Shown here piece by piece: positions 37,206 through 45,663 of a DNA stretch of 64,000 nt. Under the pieces are notes generated by a model. That model was not told where the DNA came from. It saw only the letters and a list, made by a program, of their open reading frames with translations, and did no database searches. Origin of the DNA: Phycisphaerae bacterium (GTDB taxonomy: Bacteria > Planctomycetota > Phycisphaerae > Phycisphaerales > Phycisphaeraceae); NCBI GenBank assembly GCA_030432595.1, contig JAUIGU010000005.1, positions 110,410 to 174,409 of the forward strand. Direction: 5' to 3'. The translations under genes and the position numbers were made by a program. Within the stretch, counting starts at the first letter, position 1. Every line of letters begins with the position of its first letter.

Positions 37206-39212
37206 ATGACCGACGCCTTGCTCCCCAGCCTCGCCGGCCCGGCGGACCTCAAAGCCCTGCCCGCCGAACGCCTGCCGGACTTGGCCGGGGAGATCCGCGA
37301 GGCGGTCATTACGCAGGTCTCCCAGACCGGCGGCCACCTCGCGCCCAACCTCGGCGTCGTCGAACTCGTCATCGCGCTGCACCGCGTCTTCGACTTTGGG
37401 CCCGCCCCCACCCACCCCGCGCAGGGCGATGGCGTTGAGTTGGATTCAATGTCCGGGGGCGACCGGCTGCTCTTCGACGTCGGGCACCAGTGCTACCCGC
37501 ACAAACTCTTGACCGGCCGGCAGCACCTGCTGGGCAAGCTCCGGCAGAAGGGCGGCATGGCCGGCTTCCCCGAGCCGAGCGAGAGCGAGCACGACCTGTT
37601 CTCCGTCGGGCACGCCGGCACCGCGATCAGCACCGCCGTGGGCCTCGCGCGCGGCGACGATTTGATCGCCGGCGGCGAGGGCGTTTCGACGCGCAAGTGT
37701 GCCGTGCTCATTGGCGACGCATCCATCGTCAACGGCGTCGCGCTCGAGGGCCTCAACAACGCCGGCACGCTTAACCGCCAGTTCCTCACCGTCCTCAACG
37801 ACAACGGCATGTCCATCGCCAAGCCGCAGGGCGCGATGGCCAGCTACTTCGACCGCGTCCGCGTCAGCTCACGCTTCCAGAACCTCAAACGCCACGGCAA
37901 GCACGTCCTCGACCACGTGCCCGGTGGGTCGGTCCTCGAAGAGGCCTACCACCGCGGCAGCGAGATGCTCCAGGCCCTCATCACCCGCGGCCACATGTTC
38001 GAGCACTTCGGGCACATCTGCATCGGTCCCGTGGACGGCCACGACCTGCCCTGGCTCATCGACGTGCTGCACGAGGTCAAGGACATCAACCGCCCGGTTT
38101 TGTTGCACGCGAAAACGATCAAGGGCAAGGGCTTCGACCACGCCGAGGGCGACGCAACCACGTTCCACAGCCCCGCGGGTTTCAAGGTCAACGGCTGCCG
38201 CGTCGAGCACAAGAAAAAGGGCCGATCGTTCACCGCCGCCTACGCCGACGCGATGATCGAACTGATGGAGCGTGACGACAAAGTCGTCGCCGTCACCGCC
38301 GCGATGCCCGACGGCACGGGTTTGTCCGAGGTGATGCCGCGTTTCCCGGAGCGCACGTTCGACACGGGCATCTGCGAGAGCCACGCGATGGACATGTGTG
38401 CCGGCATGGCCAAGGCCGGGCTCAAACCGTTCTTCGCGGTGTATTCCACGTTCAGCCAACGCGCACTGGACCAGGTGTTTCAGGAGGTCTCGTTGCAGGA
38501 ATTGCCCGTGCGCATCTGCATGGACCGCGCGGGGTACGTCGGCGGCGACGGGGCGGTGCACCACGGCTTCATGGACATCGCGATGTTCCGTACGCTGCCG
38601 GGCGCGGTGCTGCTCGCGGCAAGCGACGAGGCGAACCTCAAGGCCGCGCTGCGATTCATGGCCGACCACGACGCCGGTGCGAGCTTCCTGCGCTACCCGC
38701 GCGACAACGTCGCCACCGCCCCGGTGCAGCCGGACCGAGATGTCCCGCCGTTCGAATTGGGCAGAGCGAATCTAGTCGTGCCCGCCGAGCGCGACACGCC
38801 CCAGCTCGCCATCCTCGCCTACGGCGCGATGGTCTACCCCGCCCGCGACGCCGTCGCCCAACTCCGCGAGCACGGCCACGACGCCGCGCTCTACGACGCC
38901 CGCTTCGCCAAGCCCGTCGATGTCGAACTGTTGCGCGACCTGCTCGGCCGTGGCGTCCCCGTGCTGACTGTCGAGGACCACTTCACGATCGGCGGCTTCG
39001 GCACGTGCGTCCTCGAAGCCGCCGCCGACGCCGGCCTCGACGCCCGCCTCGTCCACCGCCTCGGTATGCCCGAGGTTTGGGTCGGCCCCGACAGCCGGGC
39101 GAACCAACTCGCCGACGCGAGTCTCAACCCCGCCGGCATTGCCGCCGCCGCCCGACGCGTCATCCACGCCCCCGCCGACCGCAGAGACGACGCTTCGGTC
39201 GTTTCGCACTGA
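37206..39212 (+). CDS. dxs: 1-deoxy-D-xylulose-5-phosphate synthase
   Basis: Dxs joins pyruvate and glyceraldehyde-3-phosphate, the first and thiamine diphosphate-dependent step of the MEP isoprenoid pathway. The 668-residue protein has GGHLAPNLGVVEL, DVGHQCYPHKLLTGR, the ThDP motif IGDASIVNGVALEGLNNAG, PVDGHDLPWL, and the transketolase-type second domain with MPDGTGLSEV and FDTGICESHAMDMCAGMA. ATG 37206 is chosen; a GTG at 37167 would add 13 residues. The preceding prenyl synthase gene uses its product pathway, so the two form a functional pair. Confidence 0.95.
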   Translation: MTDALLPSLAGPADLKALPAERLPDLAGEIREAVITQVSQTGGHLAPNLGVVELVIALHRVFDFGPAPTHPAQGDGVELDSMSGGDRLLFDVGHQCYPHKLLTGRQHLLGKLRQKGGMAGFPEPSESEHDLFSVGHAGTAISTAVGLARGDDLIAGGEGVSTRKCAVLIGDASIVNGVALEGLNNAGTLNRQFLTVLNDNGMSIAKPQGAMASYFDRVRVSSRFQNLKRHGKHVLDHVPGGSVLEEAYHRGSEMLQALITRGHMFEHFGHICIGPVDGHDLPWLIDVLHEVKDINRPVLLHAKTIKGKGFDHAEGDATTFHSPAGFKVNGCRVEHKKKGRSFTAAYADAMIELMERDDKVVAVTAAMPDGTGLSEVMPRFPERTFDTGICESHAMDMCAGMAKAGLKPFFAVYSTFSQRALDQVFQEVSLQELPVRICMDRAGYVGGDGAVHHGFMDIAMFRTLPGAVLLAASDEANLKAALRFMADHDAGASFLRYPRDNVATAPVQPDRDVPPFELGRANLVVPAERDTPQLAILAYGAMVYPARDAVAQLREHGHDAALYDARFAKPVDVELLRDLLGRGVPVLTVEDHFTIGGFGTCVLEAAADAGLDARLVHRLGMPEVWVGPDSRANQLADASLNPAGIAAAARRVIHAPADRRDDASVVSH

Positions 39213-39279
39213 CCGCGTAGTGCCCGGCGGTCGGTAGCGCGGCAAACCATATACAGACCGAAGCGTCACGGAACACCGA

Positions 39280-40230
39280 GTGAGGGGAACACCGCGAAAG
39301 GGAGCCGGTAGCATCTGCCCTGTGCCTCCCGCGCGTCCCGCCCGCTTTGCCCGTGCCCTGATCCGCACGGCCACCCGGCATTACCCGTTGCTCCGTGGGG
39401 CCGGCCGGCTGTCGCGCACCGCGCCGCTGGCGGCATTGGTCGACCGGGACGAACTCGTGACCACGACGCTGCGCGACGGCAGCCGGATCCTTGTCCACTC
39501 CGGCGATTACCTCGGCGCCCCGATCTTCTACACCGGTGGCTACGACCGGCGACTCACCAAGCTGCTTGAACGCACGCTCCGCCCCGGCGATCACGTCTGG
39601 GACCTGGGCGCGAACTACGGCGTCTACGCGCTGCCCGCGGCGCGCCTCGTCGGGCCGACCGGCTCGGTCCACGCCGTCGAAGCCCAGCCGCCCCTCGCCG
39701 AACTGCTCGGACGCTCTGCGCGATGCAACGGCTACGCGCACCTGCACGTCCACGCGCTCGCCCTGTCGGACCGCGACGGCACCGCCCGCATGACCGTGCC
39801 GCACACCAACTCCGGCGGCGGCCAACTCGCCGACCTGGGGCCGGGCCACTTCGCCCTGGAAGTCCCGACCCGCCACGCCGGCCACTTCTTCGCCCAGCAC
39901 GCGACGCCGCCGATCCGCCTGCTCAAGATGGACATCGAGGGCCACGAGCACGTCGTGCTCAACGCCGCCGCCGACTTCCTCCGTCAGCACCCGCCCGCCG
40001 CCGTGGTCTTCGAGGCCCACGGCCTGCACCAAGCCCCCGCGCAGCGACCGGTCGCGCAACAACTCGGCGGCATGGGCTACCGCCTCTTCGCGTTCCGTTC
40101 CACGCTCCGCCGGGTGGCGTTCGTGCCCATCGAGCAGCACGACGACCCCACCAGCATCGACTTCCTCGCCCTGCACCCCGACCACGCCGAGCCCGAGTTA
40201 TTCCGCAAGCTCGGTGTCGCGCGGGGCTGA
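39280..40230 (+). CDS. FkbM-family methyltransferase
   Basis: This protein of up to 316 residues has the SAM-binding motif VWDLGANYGVYALPAARLVG near residue 106, VHAVEAQPPLAELL, LALSDRDGTARM, and LLKMDIEGHEHVVL, which define the FkbM fold used in O-methylation of sugars and lipids. The substrate is unknown. No ATG precedes the fold; GTG 39280 or GTG 39322 is the likely start. The first 30 residues are basic. It lies 67 bp after dxs on the same strand. Confidence 0.85.
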   Translation: MRGTPRKGAGSICPVPPARPARFARALIRTATRHYPLLRGAGRLSRTAPLAALVDRDELVTTTLRDGSRILVHSGDYLGAPIFYTGGYDRRLTKLLERTLRPGDHVWDLGANYGVYALPAARLVGPTGSVHAVEAQPPLAELLGRSARCNGYAHLHVHALALSDRDGTARMTVPHTNSGGGQLADLGPGHFALEVPTRHAGHFFAQHATPPIRLLKMDIEGHEHVVLNAAADFLRQHPPAAVVFEAHGLHQAPAQRPVAQQLGGMGYRLFAFRSTLRRVAFVPIEQHDDPTSIDFLALHPDHAEPELFRKLGVARG

Positions 40231-40286
40231 CCCGCCGGCGCAGGTTCACCCATGCGCTTCCGCCGGTATCCGCGATCAAGAGGTAT

Positions 40287-40520
40287 TCAACCTGTCGGTC
40301 GCTCAAACACCTCGAGAACGCGGCGAACCTTTCCTAGACATCGTTCGCGTCCATAAGTCTGCCACCTGAGCAGTTCCAACGCCCGGAACCGATCGGCGTA
40401 ACTGCTGTTCTTGATCCATTGCAGATCAACGCCCCGGTCCGCTTCTGACAACTGGACGACTTCGATAGCCTTACGGTTGCCCCGGAAGCCGTTGGATGGA
40501 TCGATGTTGCACTCGTCCAT
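40287..40520 (-). CDS. small conserved-looking protein, unknown
   Basis: This 77-residue protein has the pattern LQWIKNSSYADRFRALELL followed by RWQTYGRERCLGKVRRVLEVFE. A pattern of Tyr-x-(D/E)-R-x-x-ALE-x-x-R...YG...RV-x-E recalls small proteins I have seen encoded beside nucleotidyltransferases in environmental bacteria, possibly as toxin-antitoxin parts. No such partner is here. A TACAAT -10-like box lies 6 nt before ATG, which would give a leaderless message. Function is unknown. Confidence 0.55.
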   Translation of the reverse strand: MDECNIDPSNGFRGNRKAIEVVQLSEADRGVDLQWIKNSSYADRFRALELLRWQTYGRERCLGKVRRVLEVFERPTG

Positions 40521-40526
40521 GTTTTG

Positions 40527-40532
40527 ATTGTA
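40527..40532 (-). promoter_or_regulatory. -10-like box giving a leaderless transcript
   Basis: TACAAT on the minus strand ends 6 nt before the ATG of the 77-residue gene, so transcription would begin at or next to the start codon. No good -35 hexamer is visible. Confidence 0.3.
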
Positions 40533-40626
40533 TCAGGCGGATCAGAATGCCTTGGGAGCGATACATTCATTTCGTCGGGTCGTGGAATCTCCGGCAAAAG
40601 GCCCGGACCGTGCCTATTGAGACAAT

Positions 40627-41412
40627 TCACGTCTCCGATGGTCCCCAACACCAATCGGCCGGGGCGTGGACATCGTCGTATGGCCAGAGGTCGTCCATTG
40701 CCAGGCGAAGCTCCACCAACTTTGACGATGGCGCGGAATCCAATACCGGCCAAGTCTCCCGGCATAGATTTTTGATCGGCGTGAACAATTCATGGTCCCC
40801 GCAGCGTTCCACCCACTCCGCAAAAAGCCATGGGTAGAAGTAACCGTCTCCGTTGATGTCAAATGCCATCCAGCCTGCTTTGGTTGGCTTGAACTCATCG
40901 CTCAGACCGCGCACTTCAATCGGACCGAGCTCGACGCTCCAGTGAAACGGATAGAACCCGGTTCGATGGTCGTCGGGGGCGGGCGGCACCCCCAGATCTC
41001 GCGTCAACTCTTCATCAAGATTTCCGGCAATCAGCGCGCGACCAATGCGTCTGTCTCCGAATGATGCGAGTTCGGCTACCGCAGTCCGCAACCCGACTTG
41101 GTCATGTCCTTTAGACTTGAGTTCAAAGTCTGGTTTGACGGCTGTCTCGTATTCAATCCAACTTGTCGGATGCACGATCCCGAACGAAGCCAGAAACCGG
41201 CGCGCCCTCGCTCGCAAACCAATACGGCTTCGGTACCACGGCTTGACGCGGCCATCGATTCGTTCTGCCCAATTAACTTTGAACAATAAAAAACCGTCGT
41301 CCGCGGCGAGCGGTGTCGACAACACCCCTCGGAGAAACGACGCGAGTTCCGCAGCGGTTACGCGTGGCGGCTTGCCGGGGCGGTAAAACTGGGCTGAAGA
41401 ATAAAACCCCAC
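40627..41412 (-). CDS. hypothetical protein in a less GC-rich patch
   Basis: This 261-residue protein starts with GTG 2 nt after the stop of the MazG-like gene, so the two are likely translated together. It has no signal peptide or membrane helix. Notable features are an aromatic-rich composition (many Trp, Tyr and Phe), a basic stretch RSRIGLRARARRFLA at about 61-75, and a DINGDGYFYPWLF segment near residue 185. Base composition is visibly less GC-rich than its neighbours. I do not recognise the family. Confidence 0.6.
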   Translation of the reverse strand: MGFYSSAQFYRPGKPPRVTAAELASFLRGVLSTPLAADDGFLLFKVNWAERIDGRVKPWYRSRIGLRARARRFLASFGIVHPTSWIEYETAVKPDFELKSKGHDQVGLRTAVAELASFGDRRIGRALIAGNLDEELTRDLGVPPAPDDHRTGFYPFHWSVELGPIEVRGLSDEFKPTKAGWMAFDINGDGYFYPWLFAEWVERCGDHELFTPIKNLCRETWPVLDSAPSSKLVELRLAMDDLWPYDDVHAPADWCWGPSET

Positions 41413-41414
41413 GA

Positions 41415-41735
41415 CTACTTATGCCCCTTCGGCCCGCCGCCCCTGAAATACTTGTCGCGGATCGCCTCTTCGAGATCGACGCCGTTGATGTTCGCCAGGG
41501 TGCACAGCCACGCCACCACGTCCGCGAACTCGCCGGCCGGGTCGCTGTCGCCGGAGGTGTCGCCGCCCTCGCCCTTGCTCTTGTGCAGCGCGGTTGCGAG
41601 CTCGCCCACTTCCTCGACCAGCCACATGAACGTGCCGGCCGTGCCGCGGGCGTTGTCCGTCTGGAAGTATTTTTCCCGGATGTGTTCCTGGAACGCGCGG
41701 AAAGTCAGTTCGGTCTCGGCGTCGATCGTGCTCAT
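41415..41735 (-). CDS. MazG-like nucleotide pyrophosphohydrolase
   Basis: This 106-residue all-alpha protein has the MazG-type metal motif: WLVEEVGELATALHK (EExxE) near residues 39-53 and, after a loop, FADVVAWLCTLANI (ExxD-like EFADV) near 70-83. Such single-domain enzymes hydrolyse NTPs or house-cleaning substrates to monophosphates. ATG 41735 gives a full-length protein. The GSDPAGEFADVV segment after a Ser/Asp-rich loop is intact, so it is probably active. It lies upstream of, and almost touching, the 261-residue unknown gene. Confidence 0.85.
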   Translation of the reverse strand: MSTIDAETELTFRAFQEHIREKYFQTDNARGTAGTFMWLVEEVGELATALHKSKGEGGDTSGDSDPAGEFADVVAWLCTLANINGVDLEEAIRDKYFRGGGPKGHK

Positions 41736-41788
41736 GGGCGCAATGTAGCGGACCCGCGTCAAGACACTGACACCCACGCCGCGAAAAC

Positions 41789-43156
41789 TCACCCCGGCAC
41801 GCTGAACCCCGCCCCGCGCACGGCCTCGGCCAACGCCCCGGAGGACACGTTCGCGCCCCGAACGACCGCGCGTTTGCCCGGTAAATCCACGGCCACCTCC
41901 TGCACGCCCGCCACCTCGCGTAGCGCGCGTTCGACCGTGCCGGCGCAGTGGCTGCACGTCATGCCTTCGACCGGAAGTTCCGTGGTGGTGTCGTCGGTCA
42001 TCGCTTCGTCTCCGAGTGGTGCTTGCAGTATTGCGTCCGCCGATCGGCTTGGCCACCAACCCGTCCGCCGCGCGAGCCCGACCGCTAATAGCAGCACCAT
42101 CACGCCCGCCCAGGTGTGGTCCCACCAGGTCAGCCCGTGCTCGTGCATGTGCTCGACAGACTCGGGCAGCATCGCCGTGCCGGTGTACGCCATGAGCGCG
42201 TTGAGCCCGTACCCCGCCGCCAGCGCGACGATCAGCATCGAACTCAGGTAGACCAGCAGCGAACGCTTGCCCAGCAACCCGCCGACCACCGTGATCGTCG
42301 CCGCGTTCGTGGCCGGCCCGGCGATCAAAAACACCAACGCCGCGCCCGGCGACGCCCCCAGGTGCAGGAGCGCCACCGCGATCGGGATCGACCCCGTCGA
42401 GCACACGTAGATCGGTGTCCCCACCACCGCCGCCGCCAACAGCCCGAACCACGGGTGCCCCAGCCACGACGCGAGCGCCGCCTCGCTCACCAGCGACGTC
42501 AAGAGCGCGGCCAGCAGCAGGCCGACCAGCAGCGAGTACACCAGGTCGGCCGGCAGCGTGATCAATCCGTAGCGCAACGCCGCCTTGCTCTTGTCCAACA
42601 GCGAAGCCGGCTTCGTGTCGCTCGCCGTGCTGCAGCAAGAGGACGTGCCCGCTTCTTCTTCCCCTCCCCCCGGGAGGGGCCGGGGGAGGATGCCCGATTC
42701 AGGGGCCGCACCGTCCACCTCCACCTCGTCGTCCTTGCCCTGTTCATCCACCCACCGATCGATCCACCACCCCGCGAACACGCCGTTCACCAGCGCGACC
42801 ACCGGCCGGGCCACCGCGTACACCGGGCCCATCAAAGCGTACGTCGCGAAGATCGAGTCGACCCCCGTCTCCGGCGTGGACAGCAAAAACGACGCCGTCG
42901 AACCCTTGCTCGCCCCGTGTTTGTGCAGTGATGTGCTCACCGGGATCACCCCGCACGAGCACAGCGGCAGCGGTACGCCCAGCACCGACGCCTTGAACAC
43001 CGGCCAGAACCCGCGCCCGCCCAAGTGACGCTCGATCCACGCCGGCTTGAACACCACCGACAAAAACCCCGCCGCCACAAACCCGAACACCAGCCACGGC
43101 GCCATCTCCGCCAGCACCGCCCAGAACGCAACCGCGATGTCGATGATGCGATCCAT
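41789..43156 (-). CDS. SO_0444-type Cu/Zn efflux permease with C-terminal HMA domain
   Basis: This 455-residue protein has about eight membrane helices in two halves, with the permease motifs PLPLCSCGVIPV, LLSTPETGVDS, GTPIYVCSTGSIPIA and AGPATNAATI. The C-terminal 65 residues are a heavy-metal-associated domain with the copper ligand motif GMTCSHC. Proteins of this type are annotated as Cu/Zn efflux transporters. The loop between the halves holds a Cys pair (TSSCCSTA) and an 18-residue stretch read from an inserted GC-rich repeat (42652-42700). ATG 43156 gives MDRIIDIAVAFW, followed at once by the first helix. Confidence 0.88.
   Translation of the reverse strand: MDRIIDIAVAFWAVLAEMAPWLVFGFVAAGFLSVVFKPAWIERHLGGRGFWPVFKASVLGVPLPLCSCGVIPVSTSLHKHGASKGSTASFLLSTPETGVDSIFATYALMGPVYAVARPVVALVNGVFAGWWIDRWVDEQGKDDEVEVDGAAPESGILPRPLPGGGEEEAGTSSCCSTASDTKPASLLDKSKAALRYGLITLPADLVYSLLVGLLLAALLTSLVSEAALASWLGHPWFGLLAAAVVGTPIYVCSTGSIPIAVALLHLGASPGAALVFLIAGPATNAATITVVGGLLGKRSLLVYLSSMLIVALAAGYGLNALMAYTGTAMLPESVEHMHEHGLTWWDHTWAGVMVLLLAVGLARRTGWWPSRSADAILQAPLGDEAMTDDTTTELPVEGMTCSHCAGTVERALREVAGVQEVAVDLPGKRAVVRGANVSSGALAEAVRGAGFSVPG
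42652..42700. repeat. GC-rich cctccccc/gggagggg repeat inside a coding region
   Basis: The sequence cccctccccccgggaggggc followed by cgggggagga lies in the cytoplasmic-loop codons of the permease. Read on the opposite strand, the repeat at about 52668-52700 begins the same way, tctcccctccctccgggagg, and goes on with ggccgggggaggg. The copy here keeps the reading frame open. Confidence 0.75.
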
Positions 43157-43171
43157 GAATCCACTACTTTA

Positions 43172-43239
43172 GCCGCGTTGCCACGCAACGTGGTCCCGCG
43201 TGACGTAGAACACGTCCGCGTTGCGTGGCAACGCGGCTG
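43172..43239. repeat. 68-bp element with perfect 20-bp inverted repeats
   Basis: The sequence agccgcgttgccacgcaacg (43172-43191) is repeated inverted at 43220-43239 with a 28-nt centre. Each arm is itself partly palindromic (cgttgc-cac-gcaacg). It lies between mscS and the permease gene, which share a strand, and would form a very stable hairpin in their transcript. Confidence 0.88.
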
Positions 43240-43245
43240 AAGCAA

Positions 43246-44436
43246 TCAATCGTTCGCCGGTTTCTCCACCACCCGCACCTCCAATGGCGACATCGTGTCC
43301 AGGTGCACGTCGCGCTGCGGGAACGCGATCACCACCTCGTGCTCCCGGCACAGCGCGTCGATCCGGAACCGCAGGTCGCTCTCCACCGTCCGCAACTCGA
43401 TCGGGCGGAACACGGTCACCCAGAACCACACCTCGAAGTGCAGCGCGTTGTCGCCGAACTCCAGGAACAGCACGACCGGCTCGGGCGTGTCCTTGATCCG
43501 CTTGTGCTCCTTGGTCGCCTCCATGATGAGCTTGCGCACCAGCTCGGTGTCGCTGCCGTACGCCACGCCCACCGCGACCTTGCCGCGCACGTCGTTGTCC
43601 AGCAGGGTCCAGTTGGTGACCGGCTGCTCGAGGAAGTAGCTGTTGGGGATGAGCACGTCGATGCCGTCGCTGCGGCGCAGGCGGGTGCAGCGGTTGCCGA
43701 TCTCTTCGATCTTTCCCTCGTGCTCATCGACGATGACGATGTCGCCCAGGCGGATGGGCCGCTCGACCATGATGATCAGCGACGAGATGAGGTTGTTAAA
43801 CAGCGTCTGGATCCCGAAGCCGATGCCGATGGCGACCGCACCGCCCAGTACGGTGAAGATGGTCAGCGGGATGCCCGCGATGTCCAGCGCCACGAACGCG
43901 ACCACCACGGCCAGCAGGTAGTACAGCAGCCGCGAGAGCAGGGCGGCGGCGTTGAGGTCGATCCGCTTGACCTTGCCCAGCCGACCACGCGCGATCCGCG
44001 CCAGCCGCTTGGCGATCCACAGCCCGACCAGTAGCACCAGGATCGCGATGACGATCTTGCCGACCGTGATCGTCTCCCCGCCGGTCGTGAACACCCGGAA
44101 GTGCCAGATGTCGGCCGCGAGTTTGCCGAAGTTGAGGTTCTTGAGGTCCTCGCTCAGGTCCAGGTCGCCGTCGGGGGCGAAGGAGAAGTCGCCGGATTCA
44201 CCCGCATCGCCCGCGTCGGTTGATCCGGACGATGGTGGTCGGGCGGGGTTGGTTTCGGTGTCGGTGCCGGCATTGTTGGGCGCGGCGTCCGCGCCGCCCG
44301 TGTCACGCGGTGTCGAAACCGTGTCCTGGATCAGGTCCGTGACGGACTGAGCACTCGTCGGTGGCACGCCGACGAACGCACACGCCACGCAGACAAGCAA
44401 CGTGCACCACCGCCGCGTCCGTGTCTTCTGGGTCAT
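43246..44436 (-). CDS. MscS-family mechanosensitive channel
   Basis: This 396-residue inner-membrane channel opens under membrane tension to release solutes. It has a signal-like N-terminus, a Ser/Asp/Gly-rich linker (about 35-95), membrane helices at about 122-140, 165-185 and the pore helix VLGGAVAIGIGFGIQTLFNNLISSLII near 195-222, then the beta domain with PIRLGDIVIVDEHEGKIEEIG and TRLRRSDGIDVLIPNSYFLE. The order matches MscS. The substrate is nonspecific. It lies 89 bp upstream of the metal permease gene. Confidence 0.93.
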   Translation of the reverse strand: MTQKTRTRRWCTLLVCVACAFVGVPPTSAQSVTDLIQDTVSTPRDTGGADAAPNNAGTDTETNPARPPSSGSTDAGDAGESGDFSFAPDGDLDLSEDLKNLNFGKLAADIWHFRVFTTGGETITVGKIVIAILVLLVGLWIAKRLARIARGRLGKVKRIDLNAAALLSRLLYYLLAVVVAFVALDIAGIPLTIFTVLGGAVAIGIGFGIQTLFNNLISSLIIMVERPIRLGDIVIVDEHEGKIEEIGNRCTRLRRSDGIDVLIPNSYFLEQPVTNWTLLDNDVRGKVAVGVAYGSDTELVRKLIMEATKEHKRIKDTPEPVVLFLEFGDNALHFEVWFWVTVFRPIELRTVESDLRFRIDALCREHEVVIAFPQRDVHLDTMSPLEVRVVEKPAND

Positions 44437-44508
44437 GGCTTGAGGATATACAGGTTTCGCCCGCAGCGGCCTTTGGAGCTCGACCGGCCGCGGGTAGACT
44501 CCCCGTTC

Positions 44509-45567
44509 ATGTCCGCTTCACCCGCCGACGCCGCGCCCACCGTGATCGCCGACGGGCTCACCAAGCACTACCAGGTCGCCGACAAGAAGCCCGGCCTGGC
44601 TGGCACGCTGCGACACTTCGTCAAGCGCCAGCACCGCGTCATCGAGGCGGTCAAGGCCGTGAACTTCACCGTCGCGCCCGGCGAGATCGTCGGCTTCCTC
44701 GGGCCCAACGGCGCGGGCAAGACCACCGCGATCAAGATGCTCACCGGGCTCATTGCGCCCACGTCGGGAAAAGCCGAGGTGCTGGGCTTCACGCCGTTTG
44801 AGCGCAAGGCGGCGCTGTTGCGTCAGCTCACGCTGGTTATGGGCAACAAGCAGCAGCTCATGTGGGACCTGCCGGCGTTGGAGACCTTCCGCGTCAACGC
44901 CGCGATCTACGGCGTCCCCGACGACGAGGCCGACCGCCGGGTCAAACACTTCGCGGGCCTGCTCGAATTGGACAAGGAGTTGACGCAGCCGGTGCGGAAG
45001 TTGTCGCTGGGCCAGCGCATGAAGGCGGAGCTGATCGCGGCGCTGCTGCACCACCCCAAGGTGCTCTTTCTCGACGAGCCGACGCTGGGTTTGGATGTCA
45101 ATGCGCAGACCGCCGTCCGCCGGTTCCTCAAGGACTACAACGCCCAGCACGGCGCGAGCGTGCTGTTGACCAGCCACTACATGGCCGACGTCACCGCGCT
45201 GTGCGAACGCGTCATCGTCATCGACAAGGGCACGATCCTCTACGACGGCACGCTCGCCGGCGTCGTCGAACGCTTCGCCCCGTACCGACAGGTCACGCTC
45301 GACCTCGAACGCGAGTTCACGGAAGACGAACTCATAACCTACGGCGAGATCGAAGAGTTGAACGGGCGCACCGTCCGGCTGCTGGTGCAGCGCGACACGC
45401 TGACGACCACGGTGCAGCGTGCGTTATCCGACCTGCCGGTGCGCGACCTGACCGTGAGCGACCCGCCGATCGAAGAGGTGATCGGGAAGCTGTTTGCGAG
45501 CGGGAGAGACCAGCAAGCTGAGGAATTGCCGCAGGAAAAACCGGAGAAAGCCGCGGTATCGCCGTAA
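44509..45567 (+). CDS. ABC-2 exporter ATP-binding protein
   Basis: This 352-residue ATPase powers the two permeases encoded just downstream. It has Walker A GFLGPNGAGKTTAIKML near residue 66-82, the signature LSLGQRMKAEL near 167, Walker B VLFLDEPTLGLD near 186, and the H-loop TSHY near 221. An additional C-terminal domain of about 100 residues follows, as in the NatA/CcmA type. The GKTT loop is preceded by a 30-residue insert with a Lys-rich KKPGLAG. ATG 44509 is chosen; the frame is open 23 codons upstream. Confidence 0.92.
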   Translation: MSASPADAAPTVIADGLTKHYQVADKKPGLAGTLRHFVKRQHRVIEAVKAVNFTVAPGEIVGFLGPNGAGKTTAIKMLTGLIAPTSGKAEVLGFTPFERKAALLRQLTLVMGNKQQLMWDLPALETFRVNAAIYGVPDDEADRRVKHFAGLLELDKELTQPVRKLSLGQRMKAELIAALLHHPKVLFLDEPTLGLDVNAQTAVRRFLKDYNAQHGASVLLTSHYMADVTALCERVIVIDKGTILYDGTLAGVVERFAPYRQVTLDLEREFTEDELITYGEIEELNGRTVRLLVQRDTLTTTVQRALSDLPVRDLTVSDPPIEEVIGKLFASGRDQQAEELPQEKPEKAAVSP

Positions 45568-45593
45568 TTCGATCCAGCATTGTTTTGACTTCA

Positions 45594-45622
45594 GAAGCCC
45601 ACGCCTTTCAGGCGTGGGCTTC
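45594..45622. repeat. aagccc/gggctt hairpin between ABC genes
   Basis: A 12-bp perfect stem, gaagcccacgcc (45594-45605) with ggcgtgggcttc (45611-45622), closes a 5-nt loop, 27 bp after the ATPase stop. It may limit read-through into the permease genes. Confidence 0.75.
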
Positions 45623-45663
45623 AGTGAGGGGTTGAGTTCGATTCCTGAGTAATGCACATTCGC

